Part shown: positions 1 to 10,645 of the stretch, one piece after another
Layout of the letters: the number at the start of each line of letters is the position of its first letter
Position numbering within the stretch: position 1 is the first letter of the stretch
Origin: Triglochin maritima
Lineage: Eukaryota; Streptophyta; Magnoliopsida; Alismatales; Juncaginaceae
Assembly (NCBI GenBank): GCA_963682175.1
Contig: OY821774.1
Location: 38,950,201 to 39,014,200, forward strand
DNA length: 64,000 bases
Direction: 5' to 3'
Translations under genes and position numbers: made by a program
The notes under the pieces: generated by a model
Databases searched by the model: none
Told to the model about the DNA's origin: nothing
What the model saw: only the letters and a program-made list of their open reading frames with translations

Positions 1-75
1 TACCAACACCACGAAAATGTCTGGCGAAACACCTAGATCAGGCGAAGTAACGGAGGCGGATTTTTTTTTTCCGAC

Positions 76-266
76 ACGGGCGTCTGGCTAAGACGCCTGT
101 ACCATCGTGGAGGCGTCTTAGCCAGACGCCTCCACGATGGTACAGGCGTCTTAGCCAGACGCCTATACCATTGTCTAGGCGTCTGGTTAAGACGCCTCGA
201 CCATGGTGGAGGCGTCTTAGCCAGACGCCTCCACGATGGTACAGGCGTCTTAGCCAGACGTCCCGT
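76..266. repeat. GC-rich inverted-repeat array with GGCGTCTGGCTAAGACGCC motif
   Basis: Several direct and inverted copies of a GGCGTCTGGCTAAGACGCC-type motif alternate with TGGAGGCGTC and GGTACAGGCGTC spacers. Positions 79-163 form an almost perfect palindrome broken only by a short asymmetric centre, and the outer ends (ACGGG at 76, CCCGT ending at 266) are also complementary. T-rich DNA flanks both sides. Such arrays are typical of subterminal regions of plant DNA transposons or of foldback elements. No matching terminal inverted repeat or target duplication could be assigned, so the element type is left open. Confidence 0.8.
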
Positions 267-693
267 TTTTTTTAATGTTTTTTGTCAAATTAAAATTATA
301 CGGTGTGTTATCTCAAATTATTTGACGTTTCTTTGCAAATTTTCGGTGGTAACCGGTCGGATTACAATGAGTTTTTTTGCAAGTGATGAAGATTCAAAAA
401 AATTCCAGATCCAACATTTTTAAAGTTCCAAATCCCCCGGTGGTAAAACATCATGACTTACAAATACCACCTCGACAGGTCGTTCGGGGGTCTCGCTGGT
501 GAGGTGGCGGGGGTGGCAAGGGGGCAGCGCCCCCTGGAAATTTTTTGGATTTTGAAATTGTTGGATCTGGAAATTTTTGAATTTTCGGTGTACCGAAGAG
601 GTATCGGTCATCCGAATATAGTAATTATTAACTTATTAATTAATTTAACAATTATCTAAATTTATAATCAATTATTTTTTAAAAAAAATAAAA
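267..693. other. Stretch between two hairpin arrays, no gene seen
   Basis: AT-rich DNA with a short GC-rich island around 470-540. Small reading frames here have no recognisable domain and overlap on both strands. Because the two flanking arrays share their core motif, this may be the interior of one small foldback or non-autonomous DNA element, which is an inference only. Confidence 0.4.
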
Positions 694-930
694 AAAAATT
701 ACGGGCGTCTGACGGAGCCGCCCCCACGTAGGAGGGGGCGTCTGGCTAAGACGCCTCCCCCATGGAGGAGGCGTCTTACACAGACGCCTGTCCCAAGGGC
801 GGAGCGTCTGGGTAAAACGCCTCCCCGATGGGTAAGGCGTCTGGGTAAAACGCCGCCCCCATGGGGAAGGCGTCTTAGCCAGACGCCCCCTCCTACGTGG
901 GGGCGGCTCCGTCAGACGCCCGTAATTTTT
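694..930. repeat. Long hairpin, arms of about 70 bp
   Basis: The left arm (about 694-765) and right arm (about 859-930) are reverse complements over roughly 70 bp with a single mismatch that I can see. They include a distinctive stretch running from ACGGGCGTCTGACGGAGCCG to the CATGG at the inner edge. A/T runs extend the pairing outward. The loop side holds further GGCGTCT and AACGCC copies related to the array at 76-266. It looks like a foldback or MITE-like element; no target duplication was identified. Confidence 0.8.
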
Positions 931-1568
931 TTATTATTTTTTATTATTTTTTTATTAAAAAGATGTTAGATGTTTTACCAGATTCGAGTACACTGGGGCG
1001 TCCGTTGGTTCATTACTGACCTCCAAAACATTATTTTTTATGATTATAAGAGGAATATGAAGAGAGATGTGTGATAGGAGGGTAAAATGTCGCGTTATAG
1101 CAGTAGAAATGAGAGAAGGGCAAAATGGTAATTTCAAGGGGCGATTTAAGTAATTTTGGGGCGATGTTTAGCAATTCAGTTAACTTTTGGACAATGATAT
1201 ATAAGTACCATGTGTAGCTGCACTCCAGAATAACATCAATCATGTTTTGGAACCAATTCCTCTACCTCCTAGATGCCATTTTCTGAAATCTGGTCAAAAG
1301 AGAGAGAAAAACATGTAAAACTTGAGGTGATAATTAATGGTCTAAAGAAGAATCAGCTATCAACTTACATGATGCATTTACCATTGGTTTTGGAATTGCT
1401 AGATGTTTTGACAAGTGTTTAATGGTGGAATTTAACAAAACATATCCAAGTAAAACGAACATGAAAAGAAATGAGACTTGCCTTTCATACGTAATGCCAC
1501 TTAGAGTAATGCAGTAGAAACATGAAGTGATGATGCTGCCTTTCGGAAGTGATAAAAAAAGCAATGAC
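931..1568. other. No gene seen
   Basis: AT-rich DNA. The only notable feature is a partial duplication of a U-box-coding segment: the GGCATTACGTATGAAAGG-like string on the minus strand near 1577 recurs near 1490. No other coding signal is recognised. Confidence 0.5.
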
Positions 1569-1885
1569 CTTTCATACGTAATGCCGCTCGGAGAAATTAT
1601 TGGATCACGGAATAACTCAAGAGAAATTTTGCAGCACAAATAATCGGGAATCTACAACAAGAACAGCTAACCCTAGTTTCAGAATAGTGCATGTTTCACT
1701 ATGATAATAATAAAAACTAGCCGGCTTGGGATGGTGGTATGGAATCATCCTCTGCTTCCTTTTCTTGAGTTTCCAATTTGTTTAAAGCCTCAGAAAGGTG
1801 CTCCAACTTTTGTGCTGCAGCTTCATCTTTTACATCATCATATCTTAGACGGTAACGCTCCTTCAGAGCCTGCTCACACTCTTCT
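1569..1885 (-). pseudogene. CHIP-like U-box E3 ubiquitin ligase fragment, probably captured by a transposon
   Basis: Read on the minus strand, 1651-1569 encodes [17 protein letters not shown] followed by [11 protein letters not shown]. This matches the start of the U-box of plant CHIP (C-terminus of HSC70-interacting protein), where the typical pattern is PDYLCCKI...[15 protein letters not shown]. The segment is bounded by an intron-like acceptor (...TTGTTGTAG) and an AG|GT donor-like edge. Upstream on the same strand, 1885-1717 encodes a charged helical stretch beginning EECEQALKERYRL and ending AEDDSIP before a stop; it also follows an acceptor-like TTTCAG and fits the helical region that precedes the U-box in CHIP. 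The TPR domain and the rest of the U-box are missing, so this is a fragment and not a working ligase. It lies upstream of a CACTA-type terminus at 2733, consistent with gene capture. The U-box call is firm; CHIP rather than another U-box protein is likely but unconfirmed. Confidence 0.65.
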
Positions 1886-2625
1886 CTGAAATGTATAAAA
1901 AACTATATATATCAGATGAATACAATAAGAAATAGGCAGATAGCAAGTTTGCATGTTCTCCAATTTAGTAGACCACTAGCTTTAATCCACAATTTTTTGT
2001 TGTTATATCGAGTGTTCTCCAATCTAGTAAATCACTTGCTTTTACCCACACAAATTTGTTTTTATATCAAATATAACCCCAAGTAAAAATTTTAACACAA
2101 AGAGAATCAAAAACAAAATTAATAAATTTATACAGCAGTCTTAAATCTGAGAGTGAGAAACCTTAAATAGAACAATTGTGAAAAGAGAACTAGTACTAAT
2201 GAGAATCTAAACTCTTAGCATAAAATCAAAATAAACATTAAAGGTGTCGATCTTCGTCCGTTCATTACAAACATAAACCCTAAATTCCAGCAACACTTAA
2301 CCCTCACAACCTCCAAACTCTAATCCAACAAATACTGGATCCAACCAACCGAAATTGCATCTAACCGTAAAATCAAACATTTAGGACAATTTTACCCAAA
2401 AATTAGCGAAGAAGAAGCCAGTGGTGGAAGAAGCAACGAGGGAGAAGGAAGTGGCAGTCGCAACGACGAGGAGCGGCAATGGGAACCGCGACGACGAGGA
2501 GTGGCGGTGGCAGTGGGAGGCAGCAATTTTAGGGTGGGAGACACGTTTTGGGGGTTTGGGGATATGGTTGGGTTCGGGTGAGGACTGAGGAGTCGGGTTT
2601 TTTGTAACATTTGGGGTTAACTTTT
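1886..2625. other. Intron-like and low-complexity DNA, no gene recognised
   Basis: 1886-2340 is AT-rich and intron-like relative to the CHIP fragment. On the minus strand 2390-2610 encodes a low-complexity Pro/Ser/Arg-rich stretch in two frames, which could be 5'-UTR or first-exon sequence carried with the gene fragment. No domain is visible. Confidence 0.4.
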
Positions 2626-2733
2626 TAGCCACGGGACTTATCCGTGGCTGATTCTTTCTGATTCATCTATCAGTGATGGATCCTGCAGTCACGGATAGAC
2701 TTACCGTCATTGTAGGTCTAGTTTCTTGTAGTG
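2626..2733. mobile_element. Right terminus of a CACTA-type DNA transposon
   Basis: The stretch ends in GTTTCTTGTAGTG, the reverse complement of CACTACAAGAAAC, a very common plant CACTA terminus. Just inside are subterminal motifs in both orientations (AGCCACGG, CCGTGGCT, GTCACGGATA), as in CACTA subterminal arrays. The sequence beyond 2733 reads as copia gag on the minus strand, so the element inserted into a copia coding region. No left terminus was found in the window; it is probably upstream of position 1 or lost. The CHIP-like fragment and perhaps the hairpin arrays may be its cargo. Confidence 0.65.
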
Positions 2734-3120
2734 ACACCAACCAATTGAGCACCAATTGGTCTCGACGTGCCCATGGGAGATAGGCAGGATTCTCAGCGCC
2801 ACCTTCAAGGACCTTTGATGGTTGCTTCTCCTAGCCATCGACCAAGCCCATGAGGTCGTAGGCGTTCAGCAGTCACAAACCGGGAGCACCAGTGTAGATA
2901 GTTGGTGGTGGTTAATCGATAAGCCACACTATGATGAATAGTCACCGGTGGAGCCATGGATGTGCCTCCAACCGAGGCGGTGACGATGGTGGATCAGATG
3001 GGGCCATCAAACACCACTGGAGAGACACGAAATCAGGAAAAATAGAAAGAAATCCAAGATCAATCGAATCTTGGTGAAAAAAGAAGCAAAAAACCCCCAA
3101 GAAATCAAGGATTGCAACAA

Positions 3121-3138
3121 CCTATGCTCTTGATACCA
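3121..3138 (-). other. Copia primer binding site, initiator Met tRNA type
   Basis: The minus strand reads TGGTATCAAGAGCATAGG. Plant copia elements usually have TGGTATCAGAGC, complementary to the 3' end of initiator tRNA-Met. One additional A changes the spacing here. Confidence 0.75.
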
Positions 3139-3140
3139 CG

Positions 3141-3318
3141 TGAGAATACAATTAAGGTGTAAATAATCTTCAATTGATAAGGAGTGAGAGATCAAATCTC
3201 TCGTTATGTAGAGAAGAATGTATGGGCTTTACAAAATGTTACAAGGCCTAAGGTCCAATGTACAATACATGTATAATATTTTAAACTACACATGTATAAT
3301 AGGCATCACAACCTCTCA
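3141..3318 (-). repeat. Copia 5' LTR, 178 bp
   Basis: On the minus strand the LTR runs from TGAGAGG to ATTCTCA, giving TGAGA/TCTCA terminal inverted repeats, and is followed after two bases by the primer binding site. It is short for a copia LTR. No second LTR is visible in the window. Confidence 0.7.
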
Positions 3319-4224
3319 TGTATGAATGCGAAGTTTATTGTTATCTCATGAAATACATGCTATATAGCAAACACATGGATGCAATTAGTTAGAGGTTGAA
3401 CTTCTAGTATGGCAATAATTAATGACATTGTAAAAAGAATGGTTCGAGATGGATTTCAAAAATACATGCAATGACGATATTGATGCGTTTGCATGAGATA
3501 TTTGAAGGGCTAAAACAAGGGATAGGTTATTTTTCTTTTTCAGTTTTGATAGTTAAATGATTTTTAACTATGGACGATGGATCTACATCGTCCATCAACG
3601 AAGCTAGATCTCGGGCCCTCGCAAATCTGAACATGCCACTCTCAGTACCACATGACTTCATGGATGAAGAGCTTTAAAAATCAGACTCACTGAGTGGTGC
3701 TATGATTCAACCACGATGCAACATTGCTTGATTGTGATAAAAAAACATATGGGTATTTGTGGGCTTAGTTTCTTTGAAATTTATTTCACTACCAACAAAT
3801 ATGTTTTAGAATACTTTCTGAAATTATTTTAAAGGCATCCAATCTTAATCAACCATAACTTCTTAATGTGTTTTCGTTTAAGTTTTTTTTTTAATTTTTT
3901 ATCTATCAAATGTTATAGAATGTTCCTTGACAATCACATATTTTAAACATTTGCTTGTGCCCTAACATTATAAGAACGTTAGCATAAATGAGTCTTCTAT
4001 AATTGCAATATAAACTTGTATGTTATTGGGAATAAACATGGGGATCGTGCTACTGCCTTTGTATTGATCAAGCCATTATGCAATGGAAATCAAGATCAAG
4101 TTGGTTGTCTTATGGTGTCGTTTGTCTATTTCATTCATTAGACGGTCTTCTACTGTATTGGAGAAGAAGCGTGAATTCTCAACCTAAGTGTCTTTGTCAT
4201 TTAAAGCGGAAGAGATAGTAAATC
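3319..4224. other. Intergenic DNA, nothing recognised
   Basis: AT-rich sequence without a credible reading frame, RNA gene or terminal repeat that I can recognise. Confidence 0.5.
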
Positions 4225-4420
4225 CCTTACCCTAATTGGAGGTTGGTGGTTGGAGAGAAGTGGGGAGAGTGTGGAGGCAAGCAAATTAAAGAAGAGTTAA
4301 CCCTAATTTGCTCCAACCCTCTCTTTACAGTGGGAGCTAGGGTTTTTATATGCTTGGTTTCCATAAACGTTGACGAATAATGGGGAGACATATGTCCCAC
4401 CTTATGTGTCTTATGCCCAA
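4225..4420 (-). promoter_or_regulatory. Promoter- or LTR-like segment on the minus strand
   Basis: On the minus strand a TATATAAAA-like box is followed by ACCCTAGCTCCC and pyrimidine-rich leader-like DNA, the usual look of a plant core promoter or LTR U3/R border. No flanking TG...CA ends or primer site were found, so it could be a solo LTR remnant or a gene-derived promoter. Confidence 0.3.
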
Positions 4421-4984
4421 TAAGCCTAATAATCTCAATATCTCACACTTGCACAAAGAGCACATTGATATCATCTTGACACATTCATATATATATATAT
4501 CCGTATATATACATGCTTCTCGTAATACGTATAAAGTAGGTCCACCCTTAAGGGTGGAGGATGATGTAGTGATGGATGTGTTTGTGATATGTGTGCACAT
4601 TTTGTAGTCATTATTTGCTCTAAATTATTAGGTTTATACATGTGTGACTGATGCTTAGGTTTGATGGGTCAATAACCAACTAGGATCTTGATTCATGCTA
4701 AATAGGTTTCTTGTTATGTTTGTATGTCTCTATATCTATTGAATTTAATGGTTGATGTGTATGGATCTATCTTTTATGCATGTTTCATGATGATGCTTGT
4801 TGTAGGTTTTGAACTCTTGATATCCTAATGACAATATTAGGATCTTAGGTTGTGCTAATTTTCCTAAAATACAACATGACTTCATTCCATTCTTCCTTGA
4901 GTCTTGATCACCACATAGATGTTAGCACAAGACAAGATATATTCCATGCATAATGTGTGTGACTCAATTTGATTGACAAGGTTG
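4421..4984. other. Intergenic DNA left of the CACTA element
   Basis: AT-rich, with a short TA microsatellite near 4488-4510. No gene is seen. The last three bases before the CACTA terminus are TTG. Confidence 0.5.
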
Positions 4985-5560
4985 CACTACTAGAAATATG
5001 GGCATCACCGACAGATAAATATTTGTCGGTGTACTATCTGACGGTATAAGATATGTAACACCGACAAATATATCTATCTGTCGGACGTTCGTACCTCCGA
5101 CGGACATTTGTAATAACACTGACTGATTAATTTGGTCGGATAAAGTTTTACCATTCGAGGATCCTACACCGACAGATCTGTCCGTCAGTGTAGGTTTTTG
5201 TTTAAGAAAAACGCGGGACAAAAAATTTACGCAAAAATGTACGTCGACGGATGAAGTTGTTAACACTGACGGATAGACATCATCGGTGTAGTAGTCTTTC
5301 AAATCACCGATGGATAGTATCCGTTGGAGATAATTTTGAAAATCGATCGTTTCTTGGGCAACTACACCGACATAACATAACATAACACCGATGGATAGTG
5401 GTAGTCGGTGTACCTGTCCTTCCCATGACCGACGGATACTATCCATCCTAGATAACTTTGAAAATGAACTGTTTATTGGGCTACTACACTGACGGACCAT
5501 AACATAAGATCGGCGGATAGAGTCTTTCGGTGTAGGATTTTATCAGGAGCCTAAGTCGGA
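4985..5560 (+). repeat. CACTA left terminus and subterminal repeat array
   Basis: After the terminal CACTACTAGAAAT come many direct and inverted copies of an ACCGACGGATA / TATCCGTCGGTGT motif, such as those near 5005-5045 and 5160-5200. In En/Spm the subterminal arrays bind the TNPA-type protein during transposition. A long minus-strand reading frame here is only a by-product of the repeats. Confidence 0.8.
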
Positions 5561-6345
5561 CGACTCTTCCATTTTCGTTCTCTTCAAAAAAAAACTAATC
5601 CTCCGCCGCTGCACTGCCATCGCGCATCATTGCCTCTTCTCTTCTCTGCAACACACGCCCCCTCGTCGCTCATCTCGTCCACGTCCGATAACCTCTTCCT
5701 CCTAGGCCAAAACCCTCCACCCCACGACCTCCTCTTCCTTCTAATCGCCACTCCCAACCGCGCACTTCCCCCACCCGACCTGATCACCACTCCCAACCGC
5801 GCACTTCCCCCACCCGACCTCGTATAAATTCTTTTTATATGTATTTTTGTTAAGATTATTTGTTTTGATAAATTTAGATTGTTTTTAGTTTACATTATAG
5901 TTTCAATGTTATAAATTTACATCAATTGTTTGATTTCAATTTCATTATAGTTTGAATTCATTGTTATAGTTTTGATTATAGTTTACATTAATTGTTTTGA
6001 TTGATTTTTGTAACTTTTCAATTTTAGTCATTTTTTGTTGTCTTTGGACTCATTTGGTGAAATTAATGATAATTGGTTAATTACCAATGTGACATGACAT
6101 TAGCATTCAAAATTTGGACCCAAATAAAGTGAACTCAACTTCGTATCGGTCCAACTCAAAATAATTAAAACAAACTCATGTAACTGAGATACGCTTTGAC
6201 ATCACATGATTGTTTTAGCTTAATTTTGCTTCTCCATAACTTAAGGTAGAAGCTGCAGATTTCATCAAGCTTTAGTGTTATTTAGTAAGAATCTTACGAG
6301 AGAGACACATGTGTTGTGGAATTTGACAAAGAAATTGATGTTGAA
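5561..6345 (+). other. CACTA 5' non-coding region with a GC-rich island and 39-bp tandem duplication
   Basis: A pyrimidine-rich, CG-containing island at 5590-5822 includes two tandem copies (from 5748 and 5787, period 39) of a unit beginning CCACTCCCAACCGCG. It is followed by AT-rich intron-like DNA. It plausibly contains the element's transcription start and leader. No coding domain is recognised. Confidence 0.5.
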
Positions 6346-6845
6346 TCCGAATGATTCTCTTTGAACTTTTGAGTTAATAAACTCTTGATTTGTCACATTT
6401 CACGTAAACATTTAAGACACTTCTTCTCAAGGCTTAGACGGAAGTCTTAGAAAGTAGCAGTCAATCATTCAACAATCTTGTAAGATTTAGGATTGGATTT
6501 AGTATTTACGGTTTAGGATTGGATTGTATGATTTATGTTTGATGAATTGACGATATTGTAATGCTTGTACTTGAATGGTGCGCATTTTTCCTTGTCAATA
6601 CAGGTTTTCTGAAAAACATTGATATAAAAAATATAGGGGAGGTTCTGCCGAAATTTAGTTAGAATTTTTAAAAAAATGAGTTGTTTTCGGTTCAATAAAT
6701 TGATTGGAATTTAATATTTGAAATTAAACTACATATTGGATTTTCCCTTAAGGATTTAATTTTAGGATTCACTTTCCAATTTGATTTTAGATTACAGATT
6801 CTATCCTTAATTATGAATTTCATTTTATGTTATATTATTAGAATC

Positions 6846-9432
6846 ATGGCTTCAAACAGAAGTTGGATGTATGACCAAAGAGTTAGTCGAACATTCGTCG
6901 ATAATTTTGAGGCTTTCCTAAAATTAGCACTTAGTTCCAAGAACCAGTACACTCAAGATGGAAGGATCTTGTGCCCGTGCAAAAAATGTTGCAACAACAA
7001 GTGGGCAACCAGAGGGGACATTATCATTGACGTTGTTGTTAACGATTTTGCTCGAAATTATGAGCAATGAGTTTTTCATGGAGAATCATTTGCTAGTACG
7101 AGCGCCCTTGTAGTCCCGACAAATATAGTTTCTACAACAGAAAATGAGCTGAGTGAAGATGAGATGGATGACATTGAAGTGATGCTACACGAGGTCGTCA
7201 TAGGTGGTAATGTCAGTGACGATACGTCAAGAAACAGGATTACGGAATACGCTCAGAGTTTCTGGATTACTTGAAAGACGGAGAACGACCGTTGTATTCG
7301 GAATGTACACCAGAATTGGCAATGTTTTCATTTGTCATCAAAGTATTTCATATGAAGACCACTTGTAAATGGTCGGACACTTCGTTCAACAAATGGTTGG
7401 TGTTTCAAGCTGAATTACTGCTAGAGGGAGTTTGTTTGCCGAAAGATACGTATCACACGAAGAAGTTGGTTCGAGATTTAGGATTTTATTATGAAAAATT
7501 CACATGTGCAAGAATCATTGCATTTTGTACTGGAAAGAGAACGAGAATGCCAACTCATGTGCGATATGCGGAGAATCACATTGGTTAACAGTGGAAGGGA
7601 AAGATGAAGATGAAGTAGACATGCAAGAACAAGGTTTTAAAAAATCGAAAAAAAATCGTATGGCTGTTTTACGACACTTCCCATTGAAGCCAAGACTTCA
7701 TAGGTTGTATCTCCTGCTGATATTGTGAAGTTGATGAGATGACATTCGGAAAATGTCAAAATGATGGGAAATTGCGTCATCCAACTGATTCTGCGTGTTG
7801 GGCTGAGTTGGACAACAAACATTCAAGTTTCGCTTCAGAGATAAGAAATGTGAGGCTAGGGTTTTCCACTGACGGCTTTCTGCCATTCAGTCAAACTCAA
7901 CACAGTAAGTGGCCCGTAATTCTCGTGTCATATAATCTCCCACCGTGGATGAGTATGAAGTATATGGTTTTTATGATGTCGTTGATCATACTCGGTCACC
8001 ATGGTAACAAGATAGATGTTTGCTTGCAACCGTTAATCGAAGAGCTGAAAGAAGTTTGGGAAGAAGGTTGGGATACTTATGACGCTTACACTAAATCGTG
8101 TTTCATGTTAAGGGCTTCCTTGATGTGGACTATCAACGACTTCCCTGCTTATGTCGATCTGAATGGGTGGATGACTTGAGGATATATGGTGTGTCCCTAT
8201 TGGAGATGTGGAAAAATGTGTATTTGGAACATCGTCTATGACTTGAATCAGATCACCATTGGAGGAAAAACAAGAGAGCATTTGATGGTGAAGAGGAACA
8301 TAGAACTCCATCGGGATACAAATCTGGAGAAGAAGTTCTTGACAACTTGTGAAACTGTTATATAGGTGACGGGAATAACTCGATGAAGAGAAGTATTTTT
8401 TTTCAACTGCCTCATTGGAAAAATCTTTTAGTGCGGCACAATATTGATGTGATGCACAAAGACGAAATGTTTGTGATAATTTGTTGAAAACAATATTAAC
8501 TCCAACAGGAACCAAAGATAACATAAAATTAAAGAATGACTTGAAAGAAATGGGTATAAGATGGGATATGTATGTCACGCATGATGAGGATGGTAAAGAG
8601 ATGTCTTATCCACTAGTTTCTTTCTGGATGAGCGTTATTGAGATGATTTTTTTGTAGTATTCTTCATTCAGTGAAGGTGCCGGATGAGTATTCATCCAAC
8701 ATATCTCGATGTGTTAACGAGAAAATTTGCAAGATTAGCTCACTAAAAAGTCATGATCATCACGTACTGATGCAAAAGTTATTACATCTGGCCATTAGAA
8801 CGAGTCATGGAGTTAAAGAGATGCGAGAAGCAATTATCAACCTGAGTCAGTTCTTTCGTAGTTTGTGTTCTAAAGTAAACACCATTGAAGATTTTCAACG
8901 ACTAAAGTTGAACATTGGTCTTATTCTCTGCCGGCTGGAAATGATTTTTCCAGTAAGTTTTTTTATGTAATGTTGCATTTACTTGTTCACCTAGCTTGGG
9001 AGGCACGATTGGCAAGACTGATTGAATATCAATGGATGTATTCTTTTGAGAGATATATGAATAGGTGTAAGGGGTACGTTCGAAACAGAAATAAACCAGA
9101 AGGGTCAATTACCGAAGGTGTTCTCGCAGAAGAGTGTACCACATTTTTCTCAAGATACGTGAAGTGTGGAGACAATTTTTAATAAGCCTTTGAGAAATAA
9201 TGGAGGTGAAGGATCATTAGGCACCGGCAAAATGGTTGTTCAAGACCCTGTCGATCTTGAAAAAGCTCACAATTTAATGTCAAATAAAACTATCATTGTT
9301 GATGAATATCAAAATAAGTTAGGACCACGCTTGTGTTATTTAATTAGAAATGTCCTTAACTCATTGTTAACACACTATTACACATTCGACTGTTTTAGGC
9401 GTTTTAACCGTTACACCCTTTTCATGGAGTAG
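6846..9432 (+). pseudogene. TNP2-type CACTA transposase, degenerate (copy 1)
   Basis: The chosen start is the ATG at 6846, because MASNRSWMYDQRVS matches the usual N-terminus of the transposase-associated domain, which continues to the zinc-binding CPCKKCCNNK. Later segments in shifting frames match the TNP2 family in order: WSDTSFNKWL, a CxxC-containing stretch ending CAICGESHW, LRHFPLKPRLHRLY, NVRLGFSTDGFLPF, LPPWMSMKY, PLIEELKEVWEEGWDTYDAY, VPDEYSSNISRCVN, and YVRNRNKPEGSITEG. These enzymes cut CACTA ends in the nucleus. It is interrupted by a TGA at 7068 and several frame changes, one in a T run near 8958; a few may be introns. Copy 1 keeps one continuous frame over 7739-8179, where copies 2 and 3 are shifted. 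Confidence 0.9.
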
Positions 9433-10194
9433 GAGAACGTGGCCATCGATGACAACAATCAAATGTTCGACATAAGACTTTTAGTGAGTGGTTTAGTGAG
9501 ATGGTACACAAGGAAAACTCATGTGGAAATATCGATATTGAAACACTTGCTAGAGGTTCGGACAACGTGGGAGGAGGTATTCGGGATATTTCATCAATGG
9601 GTTTAGTTTTCACACACAGAAACGTGAGTCGAAATTAAAACACAGAATAGTGGAGTATTTGTAAATGCAACAACAGAAAGTTACTCCTCTGCACGAGATA
9701 GAAATCTTGTCATTGTGAATCCTGTCAATGCACCAACAGAAAGTTTCAAATGAACTTTCTCCTCGAGAAGGTAGGTTTCACGAGCGAGGTAATATAGACA
9801 TTTTTAGTTAAATTGTCTCATTAAGTAGTTTATGTCCAATAATTTATCAATACATAATGTTTGCAATGTGCACGATCACAACGTCACCTCTCTTTGCACA
9901 CCGCTGCCACCGCCGAGACGAAATGACGATCATGGGCCTACAGGCGGAGCAAGGACGGGATGGTTGACAACCAAGTCATTGTATTTATTTTGTTACTTTT
10001 ATCATCTATAAAATGAATGAATCAAACTTTTTTAATGAATGAATGAATGTTTTATTTTATCGATCGTTTGGTTTCAACTTAAGTTTTTGAATGGTTGTGT
10101 TGTAGTTAATGAACGAAACACATTTCATTTTCTTTGAATAGGGAAAATTAGAATTCGGGAAGAGCCAATTGGATCTTTTCAAATTTTGAGAATA
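9433..10194 (+). other. CACTA 3' region, no domain recognised
   Basis: Lies between the end of the recognisable transposase and the right subterminal array. It has one CG-rich patch near 9885-9950, a short ATGAATGA repeat near 10030, and AT-rich DNA. It may contain remnants of a second CACTA gene, but nothing can be assigned. Confidence 0.45.
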
Positions 10195-10645
10195 GTTTAC
10201 ACCGACAGATATCCATCGATGTAATCAGAGTTTATTTTTAAAACACCGACGAATATCCGTCGGTGTATATCGACGAGACGTGCACCGACGGTATATATCC
10301 GTCGGTGTATATGCTCTTTCGTTGTATAAGAATACTGTTATTTATGGGTTGGTGTCCTTACACCAATGGACTATTCTGTCGGCTTAAGACACCGACGGAT
10401 GGACGTCGGTGTATAAATGTCGGTGTTATCCCCTTCCACGAAAACCACACAAAAAATGTGGTGGGAAAATTAGCGCCAAAAACAATTCTGACGGTCTTTG
10501 TTGGCCGGTGCATCCGTCGGTGTAATTGTACACCGACCGACGTAATACTGACGGATGGATATCCGTCGGAATTGTCTTACATCGACGGACAAAACTAGAC
10601 AGCGACGGATATTGTCCGTCGGTGAAGACTAGTTCTCCTATAGTG
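10195..10645 (+). repeat. CACTA right subterminal array and terminus
   Basis: At least ten copies of CACCGACGG, CCGTCGGTG and related motifs occur in both orientations, several paired as palindromes (for example ACCGACGGTATATATCCGTCGGT near 10286, split here by its centre). The region ends with TTCTCCTATAGTG. Equivalent ends lie at 29472 (copy 2) and 48299 (copy 3). The open frame across the array is a repeat artefact. Confidence 0.8.

Larger units (their letters stand above)
2734..3318 (-). mobile_element. Ty1/copia retrotransposon fragment: LTR, primer site and gag start
   Basis: On the minus strand the order is LTR (3318-3141), primer binding site (3138-3121), leader, then the start of gag. 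The gag is decayed but recognisable from YRLTTTNYLHW, then AYDLMGLVDG in another frame, then NPAYLPWARRDQLVLNWL, the usual order in copia gag polyproteins. It is cut off at 2734 by the CACTA terminus. Frame changes and the missing pol show that it is dead. Confidence 0.75.
4985..10645 (+). mobile_element. CACTA (En/Spm) DNA transposon, both ends present, transposase broken
   Basis: The left end is CACTACTAGAAAT and the right end, read inward, is CACTATAGGAGAA. In both ends TCACCGAC lies at exactly positions 21-28 from the terminus, which supports pairing them as one element. Both subterminal regions are dense with CCGACGGATA-type motifs in both orientations. The interior encodes a degenerate TNP2 transposase. 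The flanking trinucleotides are TTG and TTA, so the expected 3-bp target duplication is imperfect, perhaps through mutation. The left breakpoint of the 18.8-kb tandem repeat (6346) lies inside this element, so only this first copy has a left end. It is probably immobile on its own. Confidence 0.85.

Noticed and set aside
76..930. CRISPR-like array of repeats and spacers
   Set aside because: The repeats are palindromic, irregularly spaced and in both orientations, the spacers repeat too, and the surroundings are a plant transposon landscape. They fit DNA-transposon or foldback repeats.
4964..5500. 178-residue minus-strand open frame
   Set aside because: It lies entirely over the CACTA left subterminal repeat array; its periodic sequence reflects the DNA repeats and has no domain.
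5584..5827. Small frames over the GC-rich island of the CACTA element
   Set aside because: Low-complexity, present on both strands, and caused by a 39-bp duplication and pyrimidine-rich DNA; no domain.
8108..8578. 156-residue minus-strand frame within the transposase
   Set aside because: It is antisense to recognisable TNP2 coding sequence and has no domain of its own.
10263..10598. 111-residue plus-strand open frame (also in copies 2 and 3)
   Set aside because: It lies over the right subterminal array of the CACTA element and follows the repeat motif; not a gene.
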